Shown in pieces: positions 1 through 8,414 of a stretch of 64,000 nt of DNA. How positions within the stretch are numbered: position 1 is the first letter of the stretch; each line of letters begins with the position of its first letter. The notes under the pieces are model-generated. The model saw nothing but the letters and a program-made list of their open reading frames with translations, was not told where the DNA came from and did no database searches. Where the stretch lies: positions 164,847 to 228,846 of the forward strand of contig JBFWOQ010000001.1 in assembly GCA_050250395.1 (NCBI GenBank). Direction: 5' to 3'. The DNA is from JAGPUQ01 sp050250395 (GTDB lineage Bacteria > Pseudomonadota > Gammaproteobacteria > Pseudomonadales > Porticoccaceae). A program made the translations under genes and the position numbers.

Positions 1-458
1 GCAAGGCGAAGGCGACCGGCAACTACACCAACTCCATGATGGCGCTGCGCGAAGCACTGCAGGACGGCTACGACGAGGCCCTGCTGCTCGATCCCGAAGG
101 CTATGTGGCGGAAGGCAGCGGCGAGAATATTTTCGTGATCAATCGCGGCGTGCTCTACACCCCCGAGCTGACCTCCTGCCTCGACGGAATCACCCGCGAC
201 ACCGTGATTCAACTGGCCCACGAATGCGGTTACGAAGTCCGCGAAAAACGCATCACCCGCGATGAAATCTACATCGCGGATGAAGCCTTTTTCACCGGCA
301 CCGCCGCCGAAGTGCTGCCGATCCGCGAGCTCGACAACCGGGTGATCGGCGCCGGCGCGCGCGGACCCATCACCACGCGCCTGCAGCAACTGTATTTCGA
401 TGCGGTACGTGGCCGTCTTGCCGCCCATCCGGAATGGCTGGCGCCGGTCGCCGATTGA
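1..458 (+). CDS. ilvE: Branched-chain amino acid aminotransferase, C-terminal part
   Basis: Partial gene cut by the left window edge; the frame is open from base 3 and stops at 456-458. IlvE transfers the amino group between glutamate and the 2-oxo acids of valine, leucine and isoleucine using PLP. The fold-type IV signature is visible as EGSGENIFVI, followed by TSCLDGITRDTV and FFTGTAAEVLPI, which are typical of the second half of the enzyme. The next gene starts 23 bases later. In Pseudomonas ilvE also sits directly upstream of waaF, so this placement supports both calls. About half of the usual protein is present. Confidence 0.95.
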   Translation, partial: KAKATGNYTNSMMALREALQDGYDEALLLDPEGYVAEGSGENIFVINRGVLYTPELTSCLDGITRDTVIQLAHECGYEVREKRITRDEIYIADEAFFTGTAAEVLPIRELDNRVIGAGARGPITTRLQQLYFDAVRGRLAAHPEWLAPVAD

Positions 459-480
459 CTACTGCTGCTGGCCGGCGTCG

Positions 481-1515
481 ATGACCGGACCCAACATTCT
501 GGTGATCGGCGCAGCCTGGGTCGGGGACATGGTGATGTCCCAGGCCCTGTTCATGGCGTTGCGCCAGCGCCGGCCAGAGTGCCGCATCACGGTGCTGGCT
601 CCCGCCTGGAGCCGGCCGCTGCTGGCCCGCATGCCCGAAGTGGACGCTGCCATCGATCTGCCCTTTGCCCACGGCGAACTGAATCTCGGTGGCCGCCTCG
701 CGCTGGCCCGCGGGCTCGAACCCAAACGCTTCGATCAGGCCATCGTGCTGCCCAACTCGTTCAAGTCGGCGCTGATCCCGACGTTTGCCGGCATCCCGCT
801 GCGCACCGGCTGGCGCGGCGAGTGGCGCTTCTGGCTGCTCAACGATATCCGGCTGCTGGACCCGCGCAGATACCCACGCATGGTCGAACGTTGCGTCGCC
901 CTCGCCTATCCCGCTGGACGGTCGCTGCCGGAGCCGCTGCCGCGCCCCCGGCTGCGCGCCGATCCGCAGCGGCTCGCGGCGCTGCGCGAACGCTTCGCGC
1001 TCGATCCCTCACGGCCAGTGCTGGCGCTGTGCCCGGGCGCCGAATTCGGTCCCTCGAAGCGCTGGCCAGAGGCGCACTATGCCAGTCTCGCCGGCACCTT
1101 CGCCGAACGCGGCTGGCAGATCTGGCTGCTGGGTTCGCCGCGCGATCGACCGGTGACGGACGCCATCGTCGAACGCCTGCCCGCTGCCCTCCAGCCACAG
1201 GCCTACAATCTGGCCGGCACCACCGAACTCGCCGACGCCCTCGATTTGCTCGCGGGGGCGGACCTGGTGGTGAGCAACGATTCCGGTCTGATGCACATCG
1301 CCGCCGCCCTCGACCGCCCCCTGATCGTGGTGTACGGCTCCAGCAGTCCGGGGTTCACACCGCCGCTTTCGGCCCGGGCGCGGACGCTGTCGATCCCGGT
1401 GGACTGCGGCCCCTGCTTCCGGCGCGAATGCCCCAAGGGTCACCTCAAGTGCCTCAACGACCTCAGCCCCGCGCTGGTGCTCGCCGCCGCCGACCGGCTG
1501 CTCGCGGCGCACTGA
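481..1515 (+). CDS. waaF: ADP-heptose:LPS heptosyltransferase II
   Basis: GT9-family enzyme of 344 residues that adds the second heptose of the LPS inner core at the cytoplasmic face of the inner membrane. The N-terminus NILVIGAAWVGDMVMSQALF is the WaaF pattern. The C-terminal donor-binding region contains LCPGAEFGPSKRWP and later VSNDSGLMHIAAAL, where the conserved Asp lies. I chose ATG 481 because it aligns with family starts; an open frame upstream to 400 overlaps ilvE and does not look like WaaF. It is followed after 18 bases by waaG, so these probably form one operon. Confidence 0.93.
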   Translation: MTGPNILVIGAAWVGDMVMSQALFMALRQRRPECRITVLAPAWSRPLLARMPEVDAAIDLPFAHGELNLGGRLALARGLEPKRFDQAIVLPNSFKSALIPTFAGIPLRTGWRGEWRFWLLNDIRLLDPRRYPRMVERCVALAYPAGRSLPEPLPRPRLRADPQRLAALRERFALDPSRPVLALCPGAEFGPSKRWPEAHYASLAGTFAERGWQIWLLGSPRDRPVTDAIVERLPAALQPQAYNLAGTTELADALDLLAGADLVVSNDSGLMHIAAALDRPLIVVYGSSSPGFTPPLSARARTLSIPVDCGPCFRRECPKGHLKCLNDLSPALVLAAADRLLAAH

Positions 1516-1533
1516 CGGCGCTCGGCCCCGGAC

Positions 1534-2664
1534 ATGGACCTCGCCCTCTGCCTCTACAAATACTTTCCCTACGGCGGCCTGCAACGGGATTTTCTGCGCA
1601 TCGCGCGCGCCTGCCAGGCCCGCGGCCATCATGTGCGGGTGTACGTGCTGAGCTGGGACGGCGAGCCGCCCACCGACCTGGAGGTGGTGCGTCTTCCCGC
1701 CCGGGGGTTCGCCAGCCCCGCGCGCTATCGCCGCTTCAGCCGTGCCCTCGCGGCGCATCTGGCACAGCGGCCGGTGGATGCGGTGGTCGGCTTCAACAAA
1801 ATGCCGGGGCTCGACATCTACTACGCCGCCGATCCCTGCTACGCCAACAAGGCACACACGCAGCGGAGCGCCCTGTACCGACTGCTGCCGCGCTACCGGC
1901 ATTTCGCCCGGTATGAAGCCGCGGTATTTGGCCCGGCCGCGCGCACCCAGATACTCATGATCTCGTCCGTGCAGGAACCGCTGTTTCGGCACCATCATCG
2001 CACTCCACCGGAACGCTTCCATCTGCTGCCGCCCGGCATCGACCCCAGCCGGCGCGCGCCGCCGGACGCCGCCGGGGTACGCGCCGCGTTCCGTGCGGAA
2101 TTCGGACTCGACGCGGCCCAACGGCTGCTGCTGATGGTGGGTTCGGGGTTCCGGACCAAGGGGCTCGACCGGGTGCTGCGCGGGCTCGCGGCGCTGCCTG
2201 CAACGCTGTCGGATGTGCAATTGTTCGTGATCGGCCAGGACGACCCCAAACCCTTTCAACGCCTGGCGCGGCGCCTCGGCGTGGCACAGCGGGTGCGCTT
2301 CTTCGCCGGTCGCGACGACGTTCCCCGCTTCCTCCAGGGTGCGGACCTGCTGGTCCACCCCGCCTACAGCGAAAACACCGGCACCGTGTTGCTGGAGGCG
2401 CTGGTGGCGGGACTGCCGGTGCTCACCACCGCCAACTGCGGCTACGCCCACCATGTGGTCGAGGCCGGCGCCGGCGCGGCGTTACCCGAGCCCTACGAGC
2501 AGGACGCTTTCGATCAGGCGCTGGTGGCGCTGCTCGCGGGCGACCGCGGTGCCTTGCGCGCGCGCGCCCTCGCCTGGGCCGCGACCGCCGACATCTACGG
2601 CCTGCCCGAGCGCGCCGCCGCGCTGATCGAGCAGCTCGCGCCCGGCGCGCGGAGGCCAACGTGA
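1534..2664 (+). CDS. waaG: LPS core glucosyltransferase I
   Basis: GT4 (GT-B fold) glycosyltransferase of 376 residues that adds the first hexose to HepII of the inner core. The start MDLALCLYKYFPYGGLQRDF matches WaaG, including the glycine-rich acceptor loop. The C-terminal half carries LLMVGSGFRTKGLDRVLRGL and the EX7E-type donor motif in HPAYSENTGTVLLEAL. Its stop codon overlaps the GTG start of waaP by 4 nt (GTGA), indicating translational coupling in the LPS core operon. Length is normal for the family. Confidence 0.93.
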   Translation: MDLALCLYKYFPYGGLQRDFLRIARACQARGHHVRVYVLSWDGEPPTDLEVVRLPARGFASPARYRRFSRALAAHLAQRPVDAVVGFNKMPGLDIYYAADPCYANKAHTQRSALYRLLPRYRHFARYEAAVFGPAARTQILMISSVQEPLFRHHHRTPPERFHLLPPGIDPSRRAPPDAAGVRAAFRAEFGLDAAQRLLLMVGSGFRTKGLDRVLRGLAALPATLSDVQLFVIGQDDPKPFQRLARRLGVAQRVRFFAGRDDVPRFLQGADLLVHPAYSENTGTVLLEALVAGLPVLTTANCGYAHHVVEAGAGAALPEPYEQDAFDQALVALLAGDRGALRARALAWAATADIYGLPERAAALIEQLAPGARRPT

Positions 2665-3470
2665 AGCCCGTGGTCACCGGCGAGCTCGCCCGCGCCTGGG
2701 CCGGGCGCGATCCCTTTGTCGAGGTCACCCAACTCGAAGGCCACACCTATCGCGCCCTCGAAGGCCGTCGCACCCTGCGCTTCGAACTCGGCGGGCGCGC
2801 CTACTTCGCCAAGATCCATCGCGGCATCGGCTGGCGCGAGGTCGCCAAGAACCTGCTGCGCCTGCGCCTGCCAGTCGTCGGGGCCAAACGTGAATGGCGC
2901 GCCATTCGCCGGCTCCAGGCGCTGGGCGTCGCCACCATGACGCCGGTGGCCTTCGGGCAGCGCGGCATCAATCCCGCGCGGCGGCTGTCGTTTCTCGTCA
3001 CCGAGGCGCTCGAACCCAGCGTCGATCTGGAAACCTTCTGCGCGCGCGGCGGGCTGGCGGCGCTGGGCGTTGCCGCGCGGCGGGCGCTGATCCGCAAGCT
3101 CGCCGCCATCACCCGGACCCTGCACGCCAACGGCATCAATCACCGCGATTACTATCTGTGCCACTTTCTGCTCGACGCCTCAGCCGCCGCGCTCGGTCAG
3201 CCGCCCGCCGCGCGGCCGCTCTACCTGATCGACCTGCACCGCATGCAAATGCGCCGCCGCGTCCCCTGGCGCTGGCGCCGCAAGGACCTCGCCAGCCTGT
3301 GCTACTCGGCTCGTCAGGCGGGCGCTACGGCGCGCGACGAACTGCAATTTCTGCGCATCTACGCCGACACACCGCTGCGCGATCTGCTGCAACACAGCCG
3401 GTGGCGCGCTGTGGACCGCCGGGCGCGCGCGCTGCACCGCAAAGGGGTGCGCAAGGGCTACCACCCATGA
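2661..3470 (+). CDS. waaP: LPS core heptose(I) kinase
   Basis: WaaP/RfaP, 269 residues, phosphorylates O4 of HepI in the LPS inner core, which is important for outer-membrane integrity. The protein-kinase-like fold is visible as the ATP-binding lysine in AYFAKIHRG, the catalytic loop NGINHRDYYLCHFLL (HRD) and the metal-binding LIDLHRMQMR. The start is GTG 2661, overlapping waaG by 4 nt; its own stop overlaps the ATG of the next gene at 3467. The tight overlaps place waaG, waaP and the following kinase-like gene in one transcript. Confidence 0.92.
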   Translation: MKPVVTGELARAWAGRDPFVEVTQLEGHTYRALEGRRTLRFELGGRAYFAKIHRGIGWREVAKNLLRLRLPVVGAKREWRAIRRLQALGVATMTPVAFGQRGINPARRLSFLVTEALEPSVDLETFCARGGLAALGVAARRALIRKLAAITRTLHANGINHRDYYLCHFLLDASAAALGQPPAARPLYLIDLHRMQMRRRVPWRWRRKDLASLCYSARQAGATARDELQFLRIYADTPLRDLLQHSRWRAVDRRARALHRKGVRKGYHP

Positions 3471-4921
3471 CGCGCGGCGGATCGACCGGAGCAATGACGC
3501 CGCCGGATATCACCCTCGACGCCCTGCGCGCCGCGCAGGTTGGCGCGCTGGCGCCGTTCCGCCTTGCGCTCGATGACGGGGAATTCCTGATCGGGGACGC
3601 CATCTACCGCCATCTGCCCGGCCGCCGCCTGGTGTTCGGCGCCGCATGGCAAAACCGCCGGATACTGGTGAAGCTGTTCTTCCGCGCCCGCGACCACGCG
3701 CGCGAGCGCGCCGGCCTTGAGCGCCTGCACAGCCGTGGCATCCGGTCCCCGGCGCTGCACCGGCTGCCCGAGCTCCCCGGCGCCTGGCTGCTGGCCACCG
3801 AGTTCCTGCCCGGCGCGCAAAGCCTGGCGGAGCGGCTGCGGAGCCGAACCGCGGCGGCGGCGGATGCCGATGTCGCCGCAACGCTCGCCCTGCTGGGCGC
3901 GCTGCACCGCGCCGAGCTGATTCAGGCCGATCCGCACCTCGACAATTTTCTGTTTTCGGACGACATACCCCATGTCATCGACGGCGCGGGGATACATCCG
4001 GCGCGGAAGCAAAATGCCCGGCGCGCCAATCTGGCGCTGTTCCTCGCCCAGTTCGATCCGACCCGGGACCCACGCCTGCTCGCCCTGCTGCCGGCCTACG
4101 GCACACCGCCGCCCGATCCGGGGAAGCTCGCCCGGGCAGTGCTCCGGGCGCGACACCGGCGGCTGCGCCATTACCGCAACAAGTGCCTGCGCACCTGTGG
4201 CGAATTCATCGCCGAGCGACGCTGGGACCGCCTGGTCGTGCGCCGCCGCGACTACGCCAATCCCGGCTTGGACGCGCTGCTGACCGCGCCCGAGGCACAG
4301 CTCGCGGCTGGCGACTGGCTCAAGGACGGCAACACGGCTTCCGTACTGCGGGTTGCCGCTGGGGGCGCGGCCCTGGTGGTGAAACGCTACAACATCAAGC
4401 ACTGGCGCCACGGCCTCGGCCGCGCACCGCGGCGCTCGCGGGCCTGGATCTCGTGGCAAAACGCCAACATGCTCGCACTGCTGGGAATACCCACGCCGCA
4501 ACCGCTGGCGCTGCTGGAGCACCGATTCGGGCCGCTGCGCCGCACCGCCTACCTGATCGGCGCGTACAGCCCGGGCGTGCCCTTGCAGGACTGGCTGCGG
4601 CAACCCCGGTTGCGGCAACCGGGAGACGCGGCGGTGCCGGACTGGCTCGACCGCGCCCTGCGGGATATCCTCGCCGCCCTGGGAACCGCCTGCATCAGTC
4701 ACGGCGATCTCAAGGCGAGCAATTTTCTCGTCGACGACACCGACCGGCGCGTGCAGTTGATCGACCTGGACGCGATGCGCCTGCACCGCTGCGGGAGGCG
4801 CTTCCGCCGCGCCCGGCGCCGCGATCTGGCGCGCTTTCTCGCCAATTGGGACGGGACCATCCGGCGTCACTTCGAAAACCTGCTGGCGCCGTTGCGCGCC
4901 GGCGTCCGACCGGAGCAGTGA
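3467..4921 (+). CDS. Tandem two-lobe LPS kinase-like protein
   Basis: A 484-residue protein made of two consecutive kinase-like domains of the WaaP/Kdo-kinase/RIO type. Lobe 1 (about 1-240) has a candidate ATP lysine K69 in RRILVKLFF, an atypical catalytic loop QADPHLDNFLF (D155, N160) and VIDGAGI in the DFG position. Lobe 2 (about 270-484) has LVVKRYNIK, a canonical SHGDLKASNFLV (H412, D414, N419) and LIDLDAM. Start ATG 3467 overlaps the waaP stop by 4 nt; the frame stays open to 2894 inside waaP, but that part is shadow. A similar protein lies in the same place in the Pseudomonas core cluster (PA5006, from memory). The role is inferred as core phosphorylation; the substrate is unknown. Confidence 0.8.
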   Translation: MTRGGSTGAMTPPDITLDALRAAQVGALAPFRLALDDGEFLIGDAIYRHLPGRRLVFGAAWQNRRILVKLFFRARDHARERAGLERLHSRGIRSPALHRLPELPGAWLLATEFLPGAQSLAERLRSRTAAAADADVAATLALLGALHRAELIQADPHLDNFLFSDDIPHVIDGAGIHPARKQNARRANLALFLAQFDPTRDPRLLALLPAYGTPPPDPGKLARAVLRARHRRLRHYRNKCLRTCGEFIAERRWDRLVVRRRDYANPGLDALLTAPEAQLAAGDWLKDGNTASVLRVAAGGAALVVKRYNIKHWRHGLGRAPRRSRAWISWQNANMLALLGIPTPQPLALLEHRFGPLRRTAYLIGAYSPGVPLQDWLRQPRLRQPGDAAVPDWLDRALRDILAALGTACISHGDLKASNFLVDDTDRRVQLIDLDAMRLHRCGRRFRRARRRDLARFLANWDGTIRRHFENLLAPLRAGVRPEQ

Positions 4922-4924
4922 AAT

Positions 4925-6673
4925 TTGGCGACCATCGTACTGGGCCTCTCGGGCGCCCTCGGCCACGATCCCTCGGCCGCGCTTTACATTGACGGTCACC
5001 TGGTCGCGGCGGCCGAGGAAGAACGCTTTCTCCGCGCCAAGCACGCCAAGAACCGGATGCCGCTGGAAGCCGCGCGCTTTTGCCTGCGTCAGGCCGGGAT
5101 CGCACCGGGCGACGTCGCCGTGGTGGCGGTGCCCTTGGCGCCCATTCCGCTCGGCACCCCGGCGCGCTGGCACTTTGCGCGCCGCTACTGGTACGCCCCC
5201 GACCGGGCCCTGGATGCGCTGGTCAACGGCAATCGCCGCTATCGCCGTTACCGCGAGCGCATCTTCGAACTGCTGCGCACCCTGGGTATCGATCCCGCGC
5301 GGATCGAATTCGAGCCGGTGGAGCATCATCTCGCCCACGCCAGCAGCGCCTACCACCTGAGCGGTTTCACCGGCAAGACCGCCATCCTGGGCGTGGATGG
5401 CAAGGGGGAATACGCCACCACCTTCTTCGGTTACGGCGAACATGGCCGCATCCACAAGATCAAGGAGTTCTACGACCCCGACTCCCTGGGTGGGCTCTAC
5501 GGCGCGCTCACCGAGTACCTCGGCTTCGAGATGCTGGACGGCGAATACAAGGTGATGGGCATGGCGCCCTACGGCGACCCGACCCGCCACGACCTGTCGC
5601 GGCTGCTCCATTGCGACGGCAAGGCGTTGCGCGTCAACACCCGCTATGTCAACACCGTGGGCCTGCGCCGCTACAAGGAGAACGGCCAGGGGTTTTATTT
5701 CAGCCCCCGCCTGATCGAGTGGCTGGGACCGCGCCGTCACGGCGACAGCGCCGATCAGCCCTACATCGACTACGCCGCCGCCATCCAGGCACTCTACGAA
5801 GACGCCGTACTCAAACTCATGGATCACTACCTGGGCGCTATCCTGCGCGAGACCGGTCGGCTGGCGTTTGCCGGCGGCGGCGCGCTCAACGTGAAGCTGA
5901 ACCAGAAGATCATCGCCCGCCCCGAGGTCCGCGAACTGTTCGTGCAGCCGGCGTCGGGCGACGCCGGCACCGCCGTGGGCGCCGCGTCCCATGCGCTGGC
6001 CAAGCGCGGCATCCAGCCCGAGCCCATGGAGCACGTCTATCTGGGACCGGGTTTCACCACGGAAGAATGCCGCGCCGCCTGCGCGCGCCATCCCGCCCAA
6101 CCGGTCCATCAGGTGATCGAGCGGATGCCGGAGCAGGTGGCGCGGCTGCTCGCCGACGGCCATCCGGTGGCCTGGTTTCAGGGCCGCATGGAGTTCGGTC
6201 CGCGCGCGCTGGGCGCCCGCTCCATCCTGGGCTGCCCCAGCGTCCCCGGCATCGCCGAGCGCATCAATGAGCAGATCAAGTTCCGCGAGCGCTGGCGGCC
6301 CTTCTGTCCCAGCATGCTCGACCGGGTCGCGCCCCGGATGTTCAAGGTGAACCACCCGGCGCCCTTCATGACCTTCACGTTCGAGGTCAACGAGGAGTGG
6401 AAGGCGCGGGTGCCCGAGGTGGTCCACGCCGACGGCACCGCCCGCGCCCAGGCGCTGGAACAACGCCACAATCCGCGCTATTACGCCCTGATGGAAGAAC
6501 TCGAACGCCTCACCGGCAACGGCGTGGTGCTGAACACCTCGCTGAACCGCCGCGGCGAACCGGTGGTCTGCACGCCGGACGATGCCCTGGCGATGTTCTT
6601 CGGCTCCGACCTCCAGTACCTGGCCATGGAGGACGTGCTGGTCACCAAGCCGGGGGTAGCAGTGGATGGCTGA
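4925..6673 (+). CDS. wapO: Carbamoyltransferase, NodU/CmcH family (LPS core)
   Basis: A 582-residue carbamoyltransferase. The N-terminal Kae1-like domain shows GLSGALGHDPSAAL, EEERFLRAKH, VEHHLAHASSAYH (carbamoyl-phosphate/adenylate site) and ILGVDGKGEYAT. The C-terminal domain has WFQGRMEFGPRALGARSIL and NTSLNRRGEPVV. In Pseudomonas the enzyme in this position (WapO) carbamoylates the second heptose, and the setting here supports that role. The start is a TTG at 4925, 3 nt after the previous stop; no better in-frame start is present. The end overlaps the following glycosyltransferase by 8 nt. Confidence 0.85.
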   Translation: MATIVLGLSGALGHDPSAALYIDGHLVAAAEEERFLRAKHAKNRMPLEAARFCLRQAGIAPGDVAVVAVPLAPIPLGTPARWHFARRYWYAPDRALDALVNGNRRYRRYRERIFELLRTLGIDPARIEFEPVEHHLAHASSAYHLSGFTGKTAILGVDGKGEYATTFFGYGEHGRIHKIKEFYDPDSLGGLYGALTEYLGFEMLDGEYKVMGMAPYGDPTRHDLSRLLHCDGKALRVNTRYVNTVGLRRYKENGQGFYFSPRLIEWLGPRRHGDSADQPYIDYAAAIQALYEDAVLKLMDHYLGAILRETGRLAFAGGGALNVKLNQKIIARPEVRELFVQPASGDAGTAVGAASHALAKRGIQPEPMEHVYLGPGFTTEECRAACARHPAQPVHQVIERMPEQVARLLADGHPVAWFQGRMEFGPRALGARSILGCPSVPGIAERINEQIKFRERWRPFCPSMLDRVAPRMFKVNHPAPFMTFTFEVNEEWKARVPEVVHADGTARAQALEQRHNPRYYALMEELERLTGNGVVLNTSLNRRGEPVVCTPDDALAMFFGSDLQYLAMEDVLVTKPGVAVDG

Positions 6674-7583
6674 AGCGCCGCTGTTCAGCGTCGTCATCCC
6701 CTGCTACAACTACGGCCACTGGCTCGCGCGCGCGGTCGACTCGGTACTGGCCCAGGATGGCGACGACTGGGAACTGCTGGTGATCAACGACGGTTCCACC
6801 GACAACACCGATGCGGTAGCGGCGCGGCTGCGCCAGAACGAACCGCGGCTGCGCTATCTGACCCAGCCCAATCGCGGCGTGGCGGCGACCCGCAACCGCG
6901 GCATCGACGCCACCACGGGACGCTATCTGATTTTCCTCGATGCCGACGACGAGATGGCGCCCAGCGCACTCGGGGTCTACCGCGAACTGATCGCCCGCAA
7001 CCCCGAAGCCGATCTGCTGGCGGGCGCCTACCGCGCCATCACCGAAGACGGCCGCGAGCGCATCCGCCGAACCGGCACCCTGGCGTCCTCGCGGCGGCGG
7101 CGCCTGCGCGATTACCTGTTCACCAAGCAGCTCAATTTCAGCAACAGCGCGGTCGCGTTCCGGCGCCGGGCGTTCGCGCAGCGGCGCTACCCCGAAGCCC
7201 TGCGGTCGGTGGAGGACATCCCGGTGTTCGCCCATGTCGTTGCCACCGGGGAAATCGCGGTCACGCCGGCGCTGGTGGCCATCGCCCACCGCCATCGGGG
7301 TTCGCTGCGCCATAACACGGATAACGCCACGGCCGCGAGCGAGATTCTACTGGACGAACTGTTCCACCCCGGCACAATGCCGGGCTGGGCTCTGGCCTGC
7401 CGGCGGCGCTACGAAACCCAGCACTACCTGTCGCGGTTTCGCACCTGCTATCTGGCGGGAGAAAACGCGCGCGCCCTGGAGTTTTACCAGCGCGCCTGGC
7501 GCACTGGCGCACTGCGGACGCTCAGCCGCTGGTCGTATCTGCGCAAGTACCTGGCGTTGCGGCTGAGTCGGCGCCGACACTGA
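6666..7583 (+). CDS. Family 2 glycosyltransferase, LPS core
   Basis: GT2 enzyme of 305 residues. The GT-A nucleotide-binding region is clear: FSVVIPCYNYGHWLARAVDS, LLVINDGSTDNTDA and the DxD-like LIFLDADDEMAP. It overlaps the carbamoyltransferase gene by 8 nt and is the last gene of the + strand core operon that begins at waaF. By position it resembles the outer-core glycosyltransferase WapH of Pseudomonas, but the donor and acceptor cannot be told from sequence. Its 3' end overlaps the convergent kinase-like gene by 62 nt. Confidence 0.85.
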   Translation: MAEAPLFSVVIPCYNYGHWLARAVDSVLAQDGDDWELLVINDGSTDNTDAVAARLRQNEPRLRYLTQPNRGVAATRNRGIDATTGRYLIFLDADDEMAPSALGVYRELIARNPEADLLAGAYRAITEDGRERIRRTGTLASSRRRRLRDYLFTKQLNFSNSAVAFRRRAFAQRRYPEALRSVEDIPVFAHVVATGEIAVTPALVAIAHRHRGSLRHNTDNATAASEILLDELFHPGTMPGWALACRRRYETQHYLSRFRTCYLAGENARALEFYQRAWRTGALRTLSRWSYLRKYLALRLSRRRH

Positions 7584-8238
7584 CCACCCCATCGAGCAGC
7601 GCCGCCAGTGGCGCTGGCAGGGTACCGCCGGCGGCCGTGTATCCGGCACAGAACTCGCGCGCTCCGGCCCGCACATAGGCCCAGTCCTCCGCATAGCGCA
7701 TCAGGTGACGCAGATTGCGGATCACCTGATGGCGGTCCAGGGGACGGGCGCGGAGTCCGAGATCGGCCACGTCGATGAGACCCAGGTCTCCCGCCGCGGT
7801 GACGATGACATTGCCGAAATGCAGCGAGCGAAAGTACACCCCGCGCCGATGCAGGCCGGCCAGAAAACACCCCAGCTTCCGCATCAAGGCGCCGTGTTCG
7901 GTGGTTCGGTGCCGCAGCGCCGTCCGCAACGTCTCGCCCACCAGCGGCTGATAGAGCACCGCGGTACGGCGCAGATGGGGTATCCGCAGCAGTCGCTCCG
8001 GCACGACCGTGGCGATGCCGAGGTCGCGCAGCGCCAGGGCATTGCTCTGGAACCGGCGCGCATAGGGCCACATCAGGGCGCTGCTCAACAGGCGCTTGCG
8101 GCGGAACAGTTTCAGGTAGCGTCCGTCGCGCAGCGCGATCAGCTTGTCGCCGTGGCCGTCGGCTTCGAGTACGACGCCGCCCGCGACCAGCGCCTGGTAG
8201 GCAGCGGCGGTGAGCGCATGGAAACGTGCATCTGTCAT
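7522..8238 (-). CDS. LPS core kinase-like protein with degenerate catalytic loop
   Basis: A 238-residue protein of the lipopolysaccharide-kinase superfamily. The glycine loop and lysine region is GRYLKLFRRKRLL, and the metal-binding segment is GLIDVADLGLRARPL. The catalytic loop reads GVYFRSLHFGNVIV: the Asp of the usual HRD/HGD is replaced by Ser, while the later Asn is kept. Related proteins occur beside waaL/msbA in Pseudomonas (PA4998-like, from memory). ATG 8238 was chosen because the longer frame to 8376 runs into the waaC leader. It is transcribed opposite to its neighbours and shares 62 nt with the end of the GT2 gene. It may be a pseudokinase or use an altered mechanism. Confidence 0.75.
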   Translation of the reverse strand: MTDARFHALTAAAYQALVAGGVVLEADGHGDKLIALRDGRYLKLFRRKRLLSSALMWPYARRFQSNALALRDLGIATVVPERLLRIPHLRRTAVLYQPLVGETLRTALRHRTTEHGALMRKLGCFLAGLHRRGVYFRSLHFGNVIVTAAGDLGLIDVADLGLRARPLDRHQVIRNLRHLMRYAEDWAYVRAGAREFCAGYTAAGGTLPAPLAALLDGVVSVGADSAATPGTCADTTSG

Positions 8239-8414
8239 TCCGATCACCACCCGGCTGCCGGCACGGTGCCGGCAGCGAAAGTCGCATTCTAGCGGTTCCG
8301 AACCCTTGATCCCGACCTTCTGCCCAGTCTGGATGCCTTTTGTTACAGTGGCGCCCCGCTTGGACCCGGCACCCAACGGGGCCCGGTTCGCGGCGGTCCC
8401 GGTGTGAAGCGAGG

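Noticed and set aside
3458..6697. Very long open frame of over 1000 codons on the minus strand opposite the LPS kinase and carbamoyltransferase genes
   Set aside because: It mirrors the codon structure of the + strand genes, a common effect of high GC at third positions, and its translation shows no family motif.
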